From assembly GCA_030446955.1 (NCBI GenBank), contig JAUJMG010000011.1, forward strand, positions 1,861 through 27,469: a stretch of DNA of 25,609 bases, written 5' to 3'. Below the pieces are notes generated by a model. It was not told the DNA's origin, did no database searches, and worked only from the letters and a program-made list of their open reading frames with translations. A program made the translations under genes and the position numbers. Source of the stretch: Thermomicrobiales bacterium (lineage in GTDB: Bacteria; Chloroflexota; Chloroflexia; Thermomicrobiales; UBA6265). Position 1 is the stretch's first letter. Each line of letters begins with the position of its first letter. Positions 1 through 7,288 of the stretch are shown here, one piece after another.

Positions 1-2
1 TA

Positions 3-1040
3 CGCGTGGTTCCCGACGTGGCCGAGACGAGCACCGGCGAGCGGCGGGACGTGATTGCCGCAGGTGGCCGGCTCTACGACGCGCAGGGCTGGCTTCCCGG
101 TCGTCCCCTCGGCAGGCGGGTCGTGGAGACTGCCCTCTCCGGTGCACGTGTCAACCTGCCGACCACCCTGCCGCCCGCGCCGTTAGAGAACCTGATCGAG
201 ACCGTCGCCCGGTTCCATGAGGCGACCCAGTCGCTTGCCCCGCGCGTGGAGGCCCCGCAGGCGCCGCTGTCGGCTGTGGCCGCTGCGGTCGGCCGGGCGT
301 GGTCGGGGCACCGGGGGAGATTGCGGGCTGCTGCCTCGCGCAATCCACCCGTGCAGCGGTGGATCCGGGTGAGCGAGCGCGCTCTCCCGGCAGCGGCGGC
401 GGCGTTGGAGTCTGTCCCGGAGCAGTGGACGGGGATGTCGGTGGTCGGGCACCACGACCTCTGGCCCGCCCACGTGCTGTTCTCCCGCCGTGACGAAGAT
501 GAGCGCCTGACCGGCTTGGTGGATTTCTCCGACCTCGCGGCCGGGTCTCCGTTGCTGGATTTGGCTCACCTCGTAGGGCATTTCGGCGGCTGGAGTGCGG
601 ACGCTGCCGAGGCTGTGCTGGGAACGTACGGTGCCATCCGCGCCTTGACGCCGGAGGAGCGCCGCCTGCTCCCAGCAGTAGTGGCGCTTGACCTCGTGGC
701 CGAGGCGGGATGGTTGTTGGTGGTGGCCAACGAGCCCCGCGGTCGGGATGACCCCCCCCTCTCTTCGGCCTTACGCACCGGAGCCGAGGCATTGCTGGCG
801 TCGCTGGAGGCGGTGACCCCGGTCGTCCTTCGGGGCGAAGACAAGAGCGTTCCCGGCGTCCGCAAGTGGGTGCATCGTGCGCGGCCGGAGGCCAGTCAAC
901 CGGGCAAAGCTGGTGCGCTGGGCGGAAAGGCCGGGCGGCGAGCAGGGAGTGCCCCAGGTTCAGCCAGTCCTTCCCGTGGCCGCGCGACGCCAGCATCGCC
1001 ATCATCGCCGCGTCGTCGTCGAAAACCGAATCCCACCTAA
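3..1040 (+). CDS. APH-family phosphotransferase, 5' end outside window
   Basis: This is probably an aminoglycoside/choline-kinase-like phosphotransferase, transferring phosphate from ATP to a small hydroxylated substrate that cannot be named. The catalytic loop is visible as SVVGHHDLWPAHVLF near codon 150 (HxD followed by HVLF). The metal-binding aspartate follows in GLVDFSD, then LLDLAHLVGHF. The frame is open to the window edge, and the GTG at position 6 has no convincing ribosome binding site. The N-lobe expected in this family is mostly absent, so I read the gene as truncated by the window. The last 60 or so residues are a low-complexity Arg/Pro/Ser/Gly tail unlike the family and may be a disordered extension. 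It ends 14 bases before the next gene, on the same strand. The family is well supported; the substrate is unknown. Confidence 0.75.
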   Translation, partial: RVVPDVAETSTGERRDVIAAGGRLYDAQGWLPGRPLGRRVVETALSGARVNLPTTLPPAPLENLIETVARFHEATQSLAPRVEAPQAPLSAVAAAVGRAWSGHRGRLRAAASRNPPVQRWIRVSERALPAAAAALESVPEQWTGMSVVGHHDLWPAHVLFSRRDEDERLTGLVDFSDLAAGSPLLDLAHLVGHFGGWSADAAEAVLGTYGAIRALTPEERRLLPAVVALDLVAEAGWLLVVANEPRGRDDPPLSSALRTGAEALLASLEAVTPVVLRGEDKSVPGVRKWVHRARPEASQPGKAGALGGKAGRRAGSAPGSASPSRGRATPASPSSPRRRRKPNPT

Positions 1041-1054
1041 ACGAAGGGAACACC

Positions 1055-2101
1055 ATGTTTGGATCAGCCGTCTCGCCTGTGTCCCGGGCGTTGAGGCGCC
1101 GTGTCTGGTTGCATTGGGTGTGGGGTCTTGCTTTCACGCTGATGCTAGCGACGCAAACGGCAACCGTTGGGGCGCAGCCGCCTGCAGCGCCACCTGCCAA
1201 CGATGGAGAGCACGGCGGGCATGGTGGGCACGGTGGGGATAGGGCGACGCAGGAACCGACTCCCGAGGAGCGGGCCGCGGCGGACGCGCTGGTGATGGAG
1301 ACCAAGGCGGCTGCATCACGCTTTGCCAATGTCCGTGCCGCGGAAGCAGAGGGCTTCGTTCAGGTCACGCCGTTCAGTTTCTACGGCGTCAGGGCGGCTC
1401 ACTTCGGCAACCCGGCCTACGTGACTGACGGACGGTTGCTCGATCCTGAGCGACCAGAGAACTTGGTCTACCTCAAGCAGGATGAGGGCCGGCTTGAACT
1501 GCTCGGGGTCATGTATCTGGCGCCCATCGGGCAGGGACCAGCGGTGGGCGGACCGCTCACTGAGTGGCACATCCACGACGATCTCTGTGCCTCTGCGGAG
1601 CCTCCTGCTGTCGTACCCATCTTGCCAACAGGCACCTGCCCAACTGGTACCACTCCTATCGGCTACGAGATGCTGCACCTCTGGACCGTCGAGCATCCAG
1701 ACGGTCCGTTCGCTCATCTCCCGCCCGGTGGGAGCGCCGCCGGTCCCTTGACCTCTGAGGAGACGGGCGGCTCCCTTGCCGGCGCCAATTCACTGGTGGA
1801 TTGGCCGGCTCTGATTGGGGCTATCGGTCAGACGCTTGAACTCAGTCCGATCGAGATCGGGCGCCGGTTCGAGGCTGGCGAGAGTTTGGCGGAGATGGCC
1901 GACGCGCAGGGGATCGAACGAGCGGCCCTGATTCAAGCCGTCCAGCGCCGGATGGTCGCGGACATGAACCGCGCATTAGTTGCCGGTGATATGACCCCGG
2001 GTCAGCATGAAGTGATCTTGCGCGGGATGGCCACCCAAGCTGAGCGGATAGTCACGATCCATCGCGGCGAACCTTGGGTGGTGGTCACCGAAACCGACTA
2101 A
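1055..2101 (+). CDS. Secreted histidine-rich protein of unknown function
   Basis: I do not recognise the family. The ATG at 1055 is preceded by GAAGGGA and gives a 348-residue protein. An N-terminal signal peptide runs from a basic start (RALRRRVWLHW) through a hydrophobic core (GLAFTLMLATQTATVGAQ), with likely cleavage after AQ. Next comes a short His/Gly segment (EHGGHGGHGGD) that could bind metal, then a soluble domain. That domain holds several conserved-looking histidines (GPLTEWHIHDDLC, YEMLHLWTVEHPDGPFAHLPPG), again suggestive of metal binding. The C-terminal third is helical and Met/Arg-rich. A longer upstream reading frame exists, but the extra residues are low in quality and the signal peptide fixes the start. 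The gene lies directly downstream of the phosphotransferase. A surface or extracytoplasmic metal-related role is only an inference. Confidence 0.75.
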   Translation: MFGSAVSPVSRALRRRVWLHWVWGLAFTLMLATQTATVGAQPPAAPPANDGEHGGHGGHGGDRATQEPTPEERAAADALVMETKAAASRFANVRAAEAEGFVQVTPFSFYGVRAAHFGNPAYVTDGRLLDPERPENLVYLKQDEGRLELLGVMYLAPIGQGPAVGGPLTEWHIHDDLCASAEPPAVVPILPTGTCPTGTTPIGYEMLHLWTVEHPDGPFAHLPPGGSAAGPLTSEETGGSLAGANSLVDWPALIGAIGQTLELSPIEIGRRFEAGESLAEMADAQGIERAALIQAVQRRMVADMNRALVAGDMTPGQHEVILRGMATQAERIVTIHRGEPWVVVTETD

Positions 2102-2186
2102 GGGCGTCGCATCGACGTCCTGCAGCCCTCGTCAGACGCTCCTTAGCGGCCGGTCCCGGCCTGCTGGCCCTTCCGTAGGACGCCCC
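2102..2186. terminator. Convergent intergenic hairpin
   Basis: This 85-base gap separates the convergent secreted-protein and cupin genes. It contains a perfect short inverted repeat, GGCCGG-TC-CCGGCC, at 2148-2161. An outer pair, GGGCGTC at 2102-2108 and GACGCCC at 2180-2186, also matches. No T-run follows, so this is a plausible bidirectional stem-loop terminator rather than a canonical one. Confidence 0.35.
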
Positions 2187-2643
2187 TCACCTCGTTTCGG
2201 GGACCGGAGCGAAGTCATACCTGGACGCGATCTCGGCCATCTCGCTTGGCGATGGCGAATGTCCGTCCGCCATCCGCTGGGCCACTTCCTTGACGTATTG
2301 CTCGTTGCCGGCTGGCTGGTAGATGTTGAGAAAACGGGCGGGGTCTGGCCCCGGGTTCGCGAAGGTGTGCGTAACCCCCGGCGGCACCAGCACGAAGGAG
2401 CCAGGACCGAGGAGGCGGCGCTCCCCTTCGAGATGGAATGCGAGGGTTCCCTCCAGGACATAGAAGATGTCGGTCATCTGCTCGTGCCGGTGCTCTGTAG
2501 GACCCGGAAATCCAGGCGGCACCGTACTTTCGGTGATCGCGACCGGATGGTCCGGCGACTGGGCAATGGGCAAAAAACCGAACCCGGATGGGACCGGGAC
2601 TGAGAATCTCGCCTTCACCCTCCTCGAAGACAACGGCGTCCAT
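2187..2643 (-). CDS. Cupin-domain protein, probably frameshifted near N-terminus
   Basis: This is a small single-domain cupin of the type with PPGFPGP, HRHEQMTDIFYVLEGTLAF and PPGVTHTFANPGPDPARFL motifs. His, His and Glu in the first motif and His in the second would bind a metal. The enzyme activity is unknown. The expected start is the ATG at 2643, with a strong AGGAGG just upstream, giving MDAVVFEEGEGEILSPGPIRVRF. However, the rest of the cupin is in a different frame. Removing one T from the six-T run (A6 at 2572-2577 on the plus strand) joins RVRF directly to LPIAQSPDHPVAITEST and restores a family-like protein of about 152 residues. The alternative start at 2660 would translate the ribosome binding site itself and give an unrelated N-terminus. 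A real mutation, slippage or a sequencing error are all possible. Confidence 0.75.
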
Positions 2644-2688
2644 GACTCCTCCTTTTGCAAGATCCGGCTCGGTGGTGAGAGATGTCGC

Positions 2689-3330
2689 TTAGAACACGCC
2701 TCCGATCAGCGCCTGCACTGCTGACCAGAGAAGGAGCAGCACGATGATGCCGATGGTCAGCCCGCCGAAGACGACGACAACGCTAATCAGCGCGGAGCGG
2801 TCAGCCCGGGCTTGGTCGCGTCGTTCGGCCGCGGTTGGCTTGCGTCGCAGGGATTGGTTGCTCGGATCTTGCCCGCCCGTCCGCGGGTTTGTGAAGCCGC
2901 CGACGTAGCTGTTCATGAGCTGGTCCTGCAGGACCTCTGAGCGGATGGTTCGATCGTAGGCCCGGCGCTTGATCGGCTTCGAGAGAGTGGCGTAGGCGTG
3001 ATTGAGCTTTTTGGCGTGCTCTTCTGCGGCACCACGCAGGTCTGAGCGCTGGCGGTCGGGGTGGACGCGCTTCATGGCAGCCCGGTACGCGCGGGTGATC
3101 TCGGCAGGGCTGGCGGTGTAGGAGACGCCCAGAAGTTGATAGAGGTTCTCAGCGTTGAGGTCCGGAGCCGTTGCCGGACCGGGAGGACGCGATTGCGCTC
3201 TTGATGCGCCCCCGGCTCGCCCGGTATGCGAGCGAGGACCAGCATTGGAGCGTGGGGAACCCGGGGTGGAGGCCAACGGCGTCGTCTCGGCGGGGCAGTC
3301 ACTCGCCCGCGCGACGTCAAAGACGATCAC
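2689..3330 (-). CDS. J-domain protein with C-terminal membrane anchor
   Basis: This is a DnaJ-like co-chaperone that would recruit and stimulate a DnaK partner at the membrane. The J domain covers roughly residues 60-127: NLYQLLGVSYTASPAEITRAY, then the diagnostic HPD in KRVHPDRQRSD, then a final helix with RRAYD. It is preceded by a low-complexity Pro/Ser/Arg stretch. It is followed by a linker and one strong transmembrane segment (ISVVVVFGGLTIGIIVLLLL) close to the C-terminus. There is no G/F-rich region or zinc finger, so it is not classical DnaJ but a type III J protein. The start is uncertain: GTG at 3330 is the furthest start and lacks a clear ribosome binding site. Codons just upstream (LLFTVLV) are hydrophobic but have no start codon. 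It lies 29 bases downstream of the cupin start region, on the same strand. Confidence 0.85.
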   Translation of the reverse strand: MIVFDVARASDCPAETTPLASTPGSPRSNAGPRSHTGRAGGASRAQSRPPGPATAPDLNAENLYQLLGVSYTASPAEITRAYRAAMKRVHPDRQRSDLRGAAEEHAKKLNHAYATLSKPIKRRAYDRTIRSEVLQDQLMNSYVGGFTNPRTGGQDPSNQSLRRKPTAAERRDQARADRSALISVVVVFGGLTIGIIVLLLLWSAVQALIGGVF

Positions 3331-3755
3331 GAGGACGGTGAACAGGAGATCGCGGGCACATCGCCCACGCGACCGTCATTGTACCCGTCGTCGCGATGCC
3401 ACCTCCTTCGAGGCGACTGCGGGTAGGGAGCGGTCGGCGATTCCCCTCCGGTGTCGCGTCGGCGCGACTACAGGCAGAGATCAGCGAGCGTCGTGTGGTT
3501 CATGGCGTTACGGAACAGGCTGCGACCGAAGTCCTCCGGGCATCACTACGTGTTCCGCAACTAGGCTTAAGAGCGCGTTTCAAAGCCTCTCTGCCGGGCT
3601 CGACCGTCGTGCCCTGGTCGTAGGGGCGTGACCGTTGTTGGTCCGCGGTCGGTGTATCGTCTTTCTCGCACTTGCTGAAGTGCAACCTCCAACCGGTCTC
3701 TGGCCAGGTCTGCTTGGAATCGGGCACACTGCGCGTCGCGTCCAACTCCTGAACG
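3331..3755. other. Non-coding gap between divergent genes
   Basis: These 425 bases separate the J-domain gene (minus) from the LuxR regulator (plus) and should contain both promoters. I see no convincing -35/-10 pair. The only clear structure is a short perfect stem, GCACTT-GCTG-AAGTGC, at 3668-3683, about 75 bases before the regulator. No protein similarity is visible in any frame. Confidence 0.4.
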
Positions 3756-5012
3756 ATGGGGGCATCTCATATGGCCGCGTCTGCCTCGGCGCTCTTGCCA
3801 ATCCCCCGCACCCAGCTCATCGGTCGCCAAACCGAGCGATCCGCGGCTCGCGCGCGCTTGCTCGACGAAGCCGTGCCGCTGCTGACCTTGACCGGTCCCG
3901 GCGGAGTCGGCAAGACGCGGCTCGCCCTCGCCCTTGCCGACGACGTGGTGGGCTCCTTCGCCGACGGGGTGGTCTGGGTCGATCTGGCCCCGCTCTCCGA
4001 TCCCGCGCTCGTTCCCGCGGCAGTGGCCACGGCCGTCGGGCTGGCCCCCGCGCCCGGCCAACCGATCGACGATGAGCTCGTCCGGGTCCTCCGCCCCCGG
4101 CAGGCCTTGCTGCTGCTCGACAACTGCGAGCACCTGCTGGCCGTCGCCGCACCGCTCGTCGCCGCGCTGCTCCGTGCCTGTCCGGCCCTCCAGGTGCTGG
4201 CCACGAGCCGGGCGCCGTTGCGCGTGCGGGGTGAGCACGAGGCGGCCGTAGATCCCCTTCCGGTGCCGCCCTCCGGTGCGCCGCCGGGCCTCATTCGCTT
4301 GGCCGACAACGAAGCGGTGCGTCTCTTTCTGGAGCGCGCCCGCGCTGTGCGGCCGACCCTGCCTCTCGATGAGACGACGGTGGCCGCCGTGGCCGCGATC
4401 TGTCGCGCCTTAGACGGGCTGCCGCTCGCCATCGAGTTGGCGGCGGCGCGGGTCAAACTCCTGTCACCGGAGGCGCTGCTGGCGCTGATGCAAGACCGCT
4501 TGCGCCTGCTGCACGGCGGGGCGCGGGACCTGCCGCCGCGCCAGCAAACGATGCGCGATGCCATCGCCTGGAGCCACGACTTGCTAGGGGCGGAGGCGGC
4601 GTTGTTTTGCCGTCTCGCCATCTTCGTTGGCGGGTTCAACCTCGAATCGGCGGCGGCCGTCTTGGGCCGGGAGGCCACGGAGACCGCGGAGCACCTGGAG
4701 GCGCTGCTCGATCAGAGCCTGGTGCGGCGTGAGGAGCGCGCCAGCGGCACCCCGCGGTTCGGCATGCTGGAAACCATCCGAGAGTTCGCCCTCGGTCAAC
4801 TCGTGGCGAGCGGCGAGCTCGACGAGGTCGCCGCTCGCCACGCGGGGTATTTCGCTGACCTCGTCCAGCGGGCGGAGGTGCCGCTTTGGGACTCGGAGGG
4901 CATGCCGGTCCTTGATTTGGTGGCCCGTCTCGAAAGGGACCACGCCAACATTCGCGTCGTACTGGGCTGGCTCACGGCCAACGACCCGATCGCGTACGTG
5001 CGGCTGGCCTGA
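3756..5012 (+). CDS. ATPase half of a LuxR-family regulator (ends at premature TGA)
   Basis: This is the N-terminal half of a large signal-transduction ATPase (STAND/LuxR type). Such proteins use nucleotide-dependent switching and a repeat sensor to control a C-terminal DNA-binding domain. The P-loop is GPGGVGKT at residues 47-54. A Walker B-like LLLLDNCEHLL lies near 115-124, followed by ATSRAPL and GLPLAIELAAARV, typical of this family. The winged-helix part includes FGMLETIREFALGQL. The start is ATG 3756 or ATG 3771, and neither has a strong ribosome binding site. The frame ends at TGA 5010-5012, within the sequence LERDHANIRVVLGWL...VRLA that normally runs straight into TPR repeats. The very same frame reopens immediately after the stop, so this is one gene broken by one codon. 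Confidence 0.85.
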   Translation: MGASHMAASASALLPIPRTQLIGRQTERSAARARLLDEAVPLLTLTGPGGVGKTRLALALADDVVGSFADGVVWVDLAPLSDPALVPAAVATAVGLAPAPGQPIDDELVRVLRPRQALLLLDNCEHLLAVAAPLVAALLRACPALQVLATSRAPLRVRGEHEAAVDPLPVPPSGAPPGLIRLADNEAVRLFLERARAVRPTLPLDETTVAAVAAICRALDGLPLAIELAAARVKLLSPEALLALMQDRLRLLHGGARDLPPRQQTMRDAIAWSHDLLGAEAALFCRLAIFVGGFNLESAAAVLGREATETAEHLEALLDQSLVRREERASGTPRFGMLETIREFALGQLVASGELDEVAARHAGYFADLVQRAEVPLWDSEGMPVLDLVARLERDHANIRVVLGWLTANDPIAYVRLA

Positions 5013-5021
5013 GTCCTCGCC

Positions 5022-6191
5022 ATGTTTTGGTACTACCATGGTCATCTCGTCGAGGGGCGACGCTGGTTGGACGGGGCGGTGACGATCGCCGGACGACTCG
5101 GCGATGCCCTGCCCGCGGCTGCCCATGCGAGCGTTCTGATCGGTTCTGGGCTGATCCTCCAGATGCAGGACGACCTGCCACAAGCGCAGGCTTCGTTCAA
5201 GCACGGTCTAGCACGGGCAGTCGAGGCGGGGGATACGTGGCGAGCGACGATCGCGAAGACGCTGCTCGGCGGCGTGCTGGTGAGCGGGGGTCGGTACGAC
5301 GAGGCGGAGCCGCTGTTCGGGGAAGCCCTGGCGCAGTGGCAGGCACTCGGACGTCAGGTGTGGGTCGGTCTCGTGCTGTTCCACCTTGGACTGGTCGCCT
5401 ACGCGCGCCGCGACTGGGACCGCGCGGTCCGGCTGCTCACCGAGGCAGTCCGGATGGAAGACGCCCACGGCGGGGAGCTCGAGGCGATCGACCCGTTGCA
5501 CTACCTCGCTCTCATCGCCTGCGAGCGCGGCGACACCCGTGAGGCCGCAGGCATCATGGCTGACGTGCTCGGGCGGCTCCGCAGGCGGGGGAGTGATCCA
5601 GCGCTTGCCACCGGCCTGGCCGACGTGGCCACGTTGGCCGCGTTCCGTGGTGACGTCGCCGCCGCCGTCCGCCTCTTTGGCGCCGCGACCAAGCTGCTGG
5701 AGGCCGGCGGCGCGACGTACTCCCTGCCGGGACGCGAGACCTACGAGCGGGCCGAGGCGACGGCGCGGCATGGGCTGACCGAGGAAGAGTGGCAGGCCGC
5801 GTTCGCGGCGGGTCGTGCCATGCCGCTGGATCGGGCGCTGGTCGAGGCCGAAGGCGTGTTGACCGCCGCGGCGGCCGGTGAGAGCGCCGTCCGCCCGCTA
5901 CGCATGGTGGGTGACACAACTGACCACCTCATGCCGCAGAGTGGTGAGCCCGGATCGGCTGACGGTTCCGGCCCGTCCGTCGCGTTGCCGCCGCCGAAGT
6001 TCGACCTGACCCGGCGCGAACGAGAGGTGCTGGCCCTCCTCTGCCAGCGTCTCACCGATCCAGAGATCGCTGTGCGGCTCTTTATCAGTCCCCGCACCGC
6101 GTCGTCCCACGTTGCCAACGTGCTCGGCAAGCTGGGCGCGGCCAACCGGCGCGAGGCGGCCGCCATCGCTGTCCGGCACCGGCTGGTCTAG
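5022..6191 (+). CDS. TPR and LuxR-HTH half of the interrupted regulator
   Basis: This is the C-terminal half of the same regulator, in the same frame as the ATPase half. The intervening codons are TGA GTC CTC GCC. MFWYYHGHLVEGRRWLDGAV is the usual junction between the ATPase and the TPR region in this family. TPR-like helices then run to about residue 290. After a linker, a LuxR-type helix-turn-helix occupies about residues 327-386: LTRREREVLALLCQRLTDPEIA, then LFISPRTASSHVANVLGKLG. If translated alone from ATG 5022, it would be a DNA-binding protein without its ATPase switch. No clear ribosome binding site precedes that ATG, though translational re-initiation after the nearby stop is possible. 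Regulators of this sort often act on adjacent genes, and the operator-like array starts 26 bases downstream. Confidence 0.85.
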   Translation: MFWYYHGHLVEGRRWLDGAVTIAGRLGDALPAAAHASVLIGSGLILQMQDDLPQAQASFKHGLARAVEAGDTWRATIAKTLLGGVLVSGGRYDEAEPLFGEALAQWQALGRQVWVGLVLFHLGLVAYARRDWDRAVRLLTEAVRMEDAHGGELEAIDPLHYLALIACERGDTREAAGIMADVLGRLRRRGSDPALATGLADVATLAAFRGDVAAAVRLFGAATKLLEAGGATYSLPGRETYERAEATARHGLTEEEWQAAFAAGRAMPLDRALVEAEGVLTAAAAGESAVRPLRMVGDTTDHLMPQSGEPGSADGSGPSVALPPPKFDLTRREREVLALLCQRLTDPEIAVRLFISPRTASSHVANVLGKLGAANRREAAAIAVRHRLV

Positions 6192-6216
6192 GTCCTCCGC
6201 CCCACGATCCCCAAAA

Positions 6217-6257
6217 CTCCGTAGGTTTCTCCGTAGGTTTCCCCGTAGGTCCTACGG
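6217..6257. promoter_or_regulatory. Tandem/palindromic CCGTAGG operator-like array
   Basis: Three copies of a CCGTAGG motif lie head to tail with a 12-base period. They are CTCCGTAGGTTT at 6217-6228, CTCCGTAGGTTT at 6229-6240, and CCCCGTAGGTCC from 6241. The third copy is also half of a near-perfect palindrome, CCGTAGGTCCTACGG, at 6243-6257. The array lies just after the LuxR-HTH gene and before a run of small genes. I infer it is a binding site for that regulator, with copies spaced about one helical turn apart. Confidence 0.6.
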
Positions 6258-6370
6258 ATGGCCGTGCGCCGCGCGAGGCGCATCCTGGAGGCGTGCCCGA
6301 GACCAGCCGAACGGGCGCCGCTCCCGGAGCGAACGGGAGCATCGGAGCCGCAATCCGGAGGAGCACGACC

Positions 6371-6562
6371 ATGATCACTCTCGGCCAGATCGAAGTCATC
6401 GAACAGCGCCGCCAGGACACGCTCGCCTGGGCTGCCCGCGCCCGTCTCGTCACCGAGGCGACTCGGCCGATGTGTTCCGCCACGCGACGACCGGCCGGCC
6501 GCGTCTGCGCCGGGCTGCGCCAAGCGGTCGCGTCGCTGGTCGCGCTCGCCTCGATCGGGTGA
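6371..6562 (+). CDS. Small protein, 63 residues, unknown function
   Basis: The ATG at 6371 follows a strong ribosome binding site (CCGGAGGAGC, ending 7 bases upstream) and gives a 63-residue basic protein beginning MITLGQIEVIEQRRQDTLAW. The first 30 residues look like one amphipathic, Arg/Glu-rich helix (QRRQDTLAWAARARLV). The rest is Ala/Arg-rich with two cysteines. I recall similar short N-terminal helices in small uncharacterised Chloroflexi proteins, but I cannot assign a family. Its position, first after the CCGTAGG array, suggests it is a direct target of the array. A 38-codon frame (6258-6374) starts at the array edge and overlaps this ATG by ATGA. Confidence 0.55.
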   Translation: MITLGQIEVIEQRRQDTLAWAARARLVTEATRPMCSATRRPAGRVCAGLRQAVASLVALASIG

Positions 6563-6639
6563 GCGCCGGCGCGACCCCCTGGTCCACATCGACCCGCCGA
6601 AGCGGATCGAGGAAGCAGCCGAAAGAACGGATCATGCGA

Positions 6640-6655
6640 GGGGCGGTTCCGCCCC
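6640..6655. repeat. Short perfect stem-loop
   Basis: GGGGCGG-TT-CCGCCCC forms a 7-base-pair perfect inverted repeat between the 63-residue gene and the DUF6176-like gene. It has no T-run. It could be an mRNA-stabilising or attenuating structure within the small-gene transcript. Confidence 0.4.
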
Positions 6656-6740
6656 GAATCACGGAAACGACGGTCGCGCAATCCTAATTCGGGTCGGTGC
6701 CGCTGGTCACTCAAGCCGACGGCAGGATGGAGGACTCCCA

Positions 6741-7085
6741 ATGGACCAAACACTCTTCGCGTTACCGATCCTCCCCGGCAAGACCGAGGCCGCACGCGCC
6801 TTTCTTCAGGAACTGGGCGGCCCGCGCAAGCAGGAATTGGCCGCTTGTGGTCAGGGCATGGGAATCGCCAGGGAGGTGTGGGCCATCCAGCGGACGCCGC
6901 AGTGCGACCTCTTCGTCGCCTACCTCGCCGGAGAGGACATCGCCCGGGCGTTCGAGCAGTTCGCCGCCTCCCAGGACGAGTTCGATCGCTGGTTCAAGCA
7001 GCAGGTGCAGGAGACGACCGGCGCGGATCTGAACACGCCGCCGCCCAGGCCAATTAGTGACATCCTCGCGGACACCGAGGCCTGA
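6741..7085 (+). CDS. DUF6176-like small protein
   Basis: This is a 114-residue soluble protein with no signal peptide. It starts at ATG 6741 after TGGAGGA. Its pattern is an N-terminal strand (TLFALPILPGKTE), a long helix (ARAFLQELGGPRKQELA), then VWAIQRTPQCDLFVAYLAGEDIARAF and a C-terminal helix with FDRWFKQQV. This resembles the DUF6176 family, predicted as a ferredoxin-like (ABM-type) fold. No catalytic role is established for that family. The C-terminal 20 residues are Pro-rich and probably flexible. It is the second gene after the CCGTAGG array, and a strong hairpin terminator follows. The family assignment is by pattern memory and is moderately secure. Confidence 0.7.
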   Translation: MDQTLFALPILPGKTEAARAFLQELGGPRKQELAACGQGMGIAREVWAIQRTPQCDLFVAYLAGEDIARAFEQFAASQDEFDRWFKQQVQETTGADLNTPPPRPISDILADTEA

Positions 7086-7104
7086 CCCGACGCGCCGCCG
7101 CTCT

Positions 7105-7143
7105 CTGCGTGGGGCCGGGTCGTGCTGAACCGGCCCCACGCAG
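7105..7143 (+). terminator. Strong stem-loop terminator
   Basis: A perfect 14-base-pair stem, CTGCGTGGGGCCGG (7105-7118) with CCGGCCCCACGCAG (7130-7143), encloses an 11-base loop. It starts 19 bases after the stop of the DUF6176-like gene. There is no T-run, as is common for high-GC terminators. It most likely ends the small-gene transcript before the methyltransferase. Confidence 0.7.
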
Positions 7144-7288
7144 CTGGACGACGAGTGCGGTCCGACCGCTGCAATCCCGTGCTTGCCACCGTTGCTGCAA
7201 CTATGAGCATGTCGCAAAACCTTGCACGCTTAACGTCGCCCCCACGGGCGTACGGTAGGCGGCACCGACACGCTTGAGGAGGTGATCC

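Noticed and set aside
151..1329. Long open frame on the minus strand across the phosphotransferase and secreted-protein genes
   Set aside because: Pro/Arg/Ser-rich translation with no recognisable motif; it lies antisense to two supported genes and is a by-product of high GC.
3519..3573. Short minus- and plus-strand frames in the 3331-3755 gap as small genes
   Set aside because: No ribosome binding site, no recognisable composition, and overlapping frames of equal quality on both strands.
5010..5012. TGA as a selenocysteine codon in the regulator
   Set aside because: No redox active-site context, no obvious stem-loop just downstream, and the family has no cysteine there; TGA is a normal stop in neighbouring genes.
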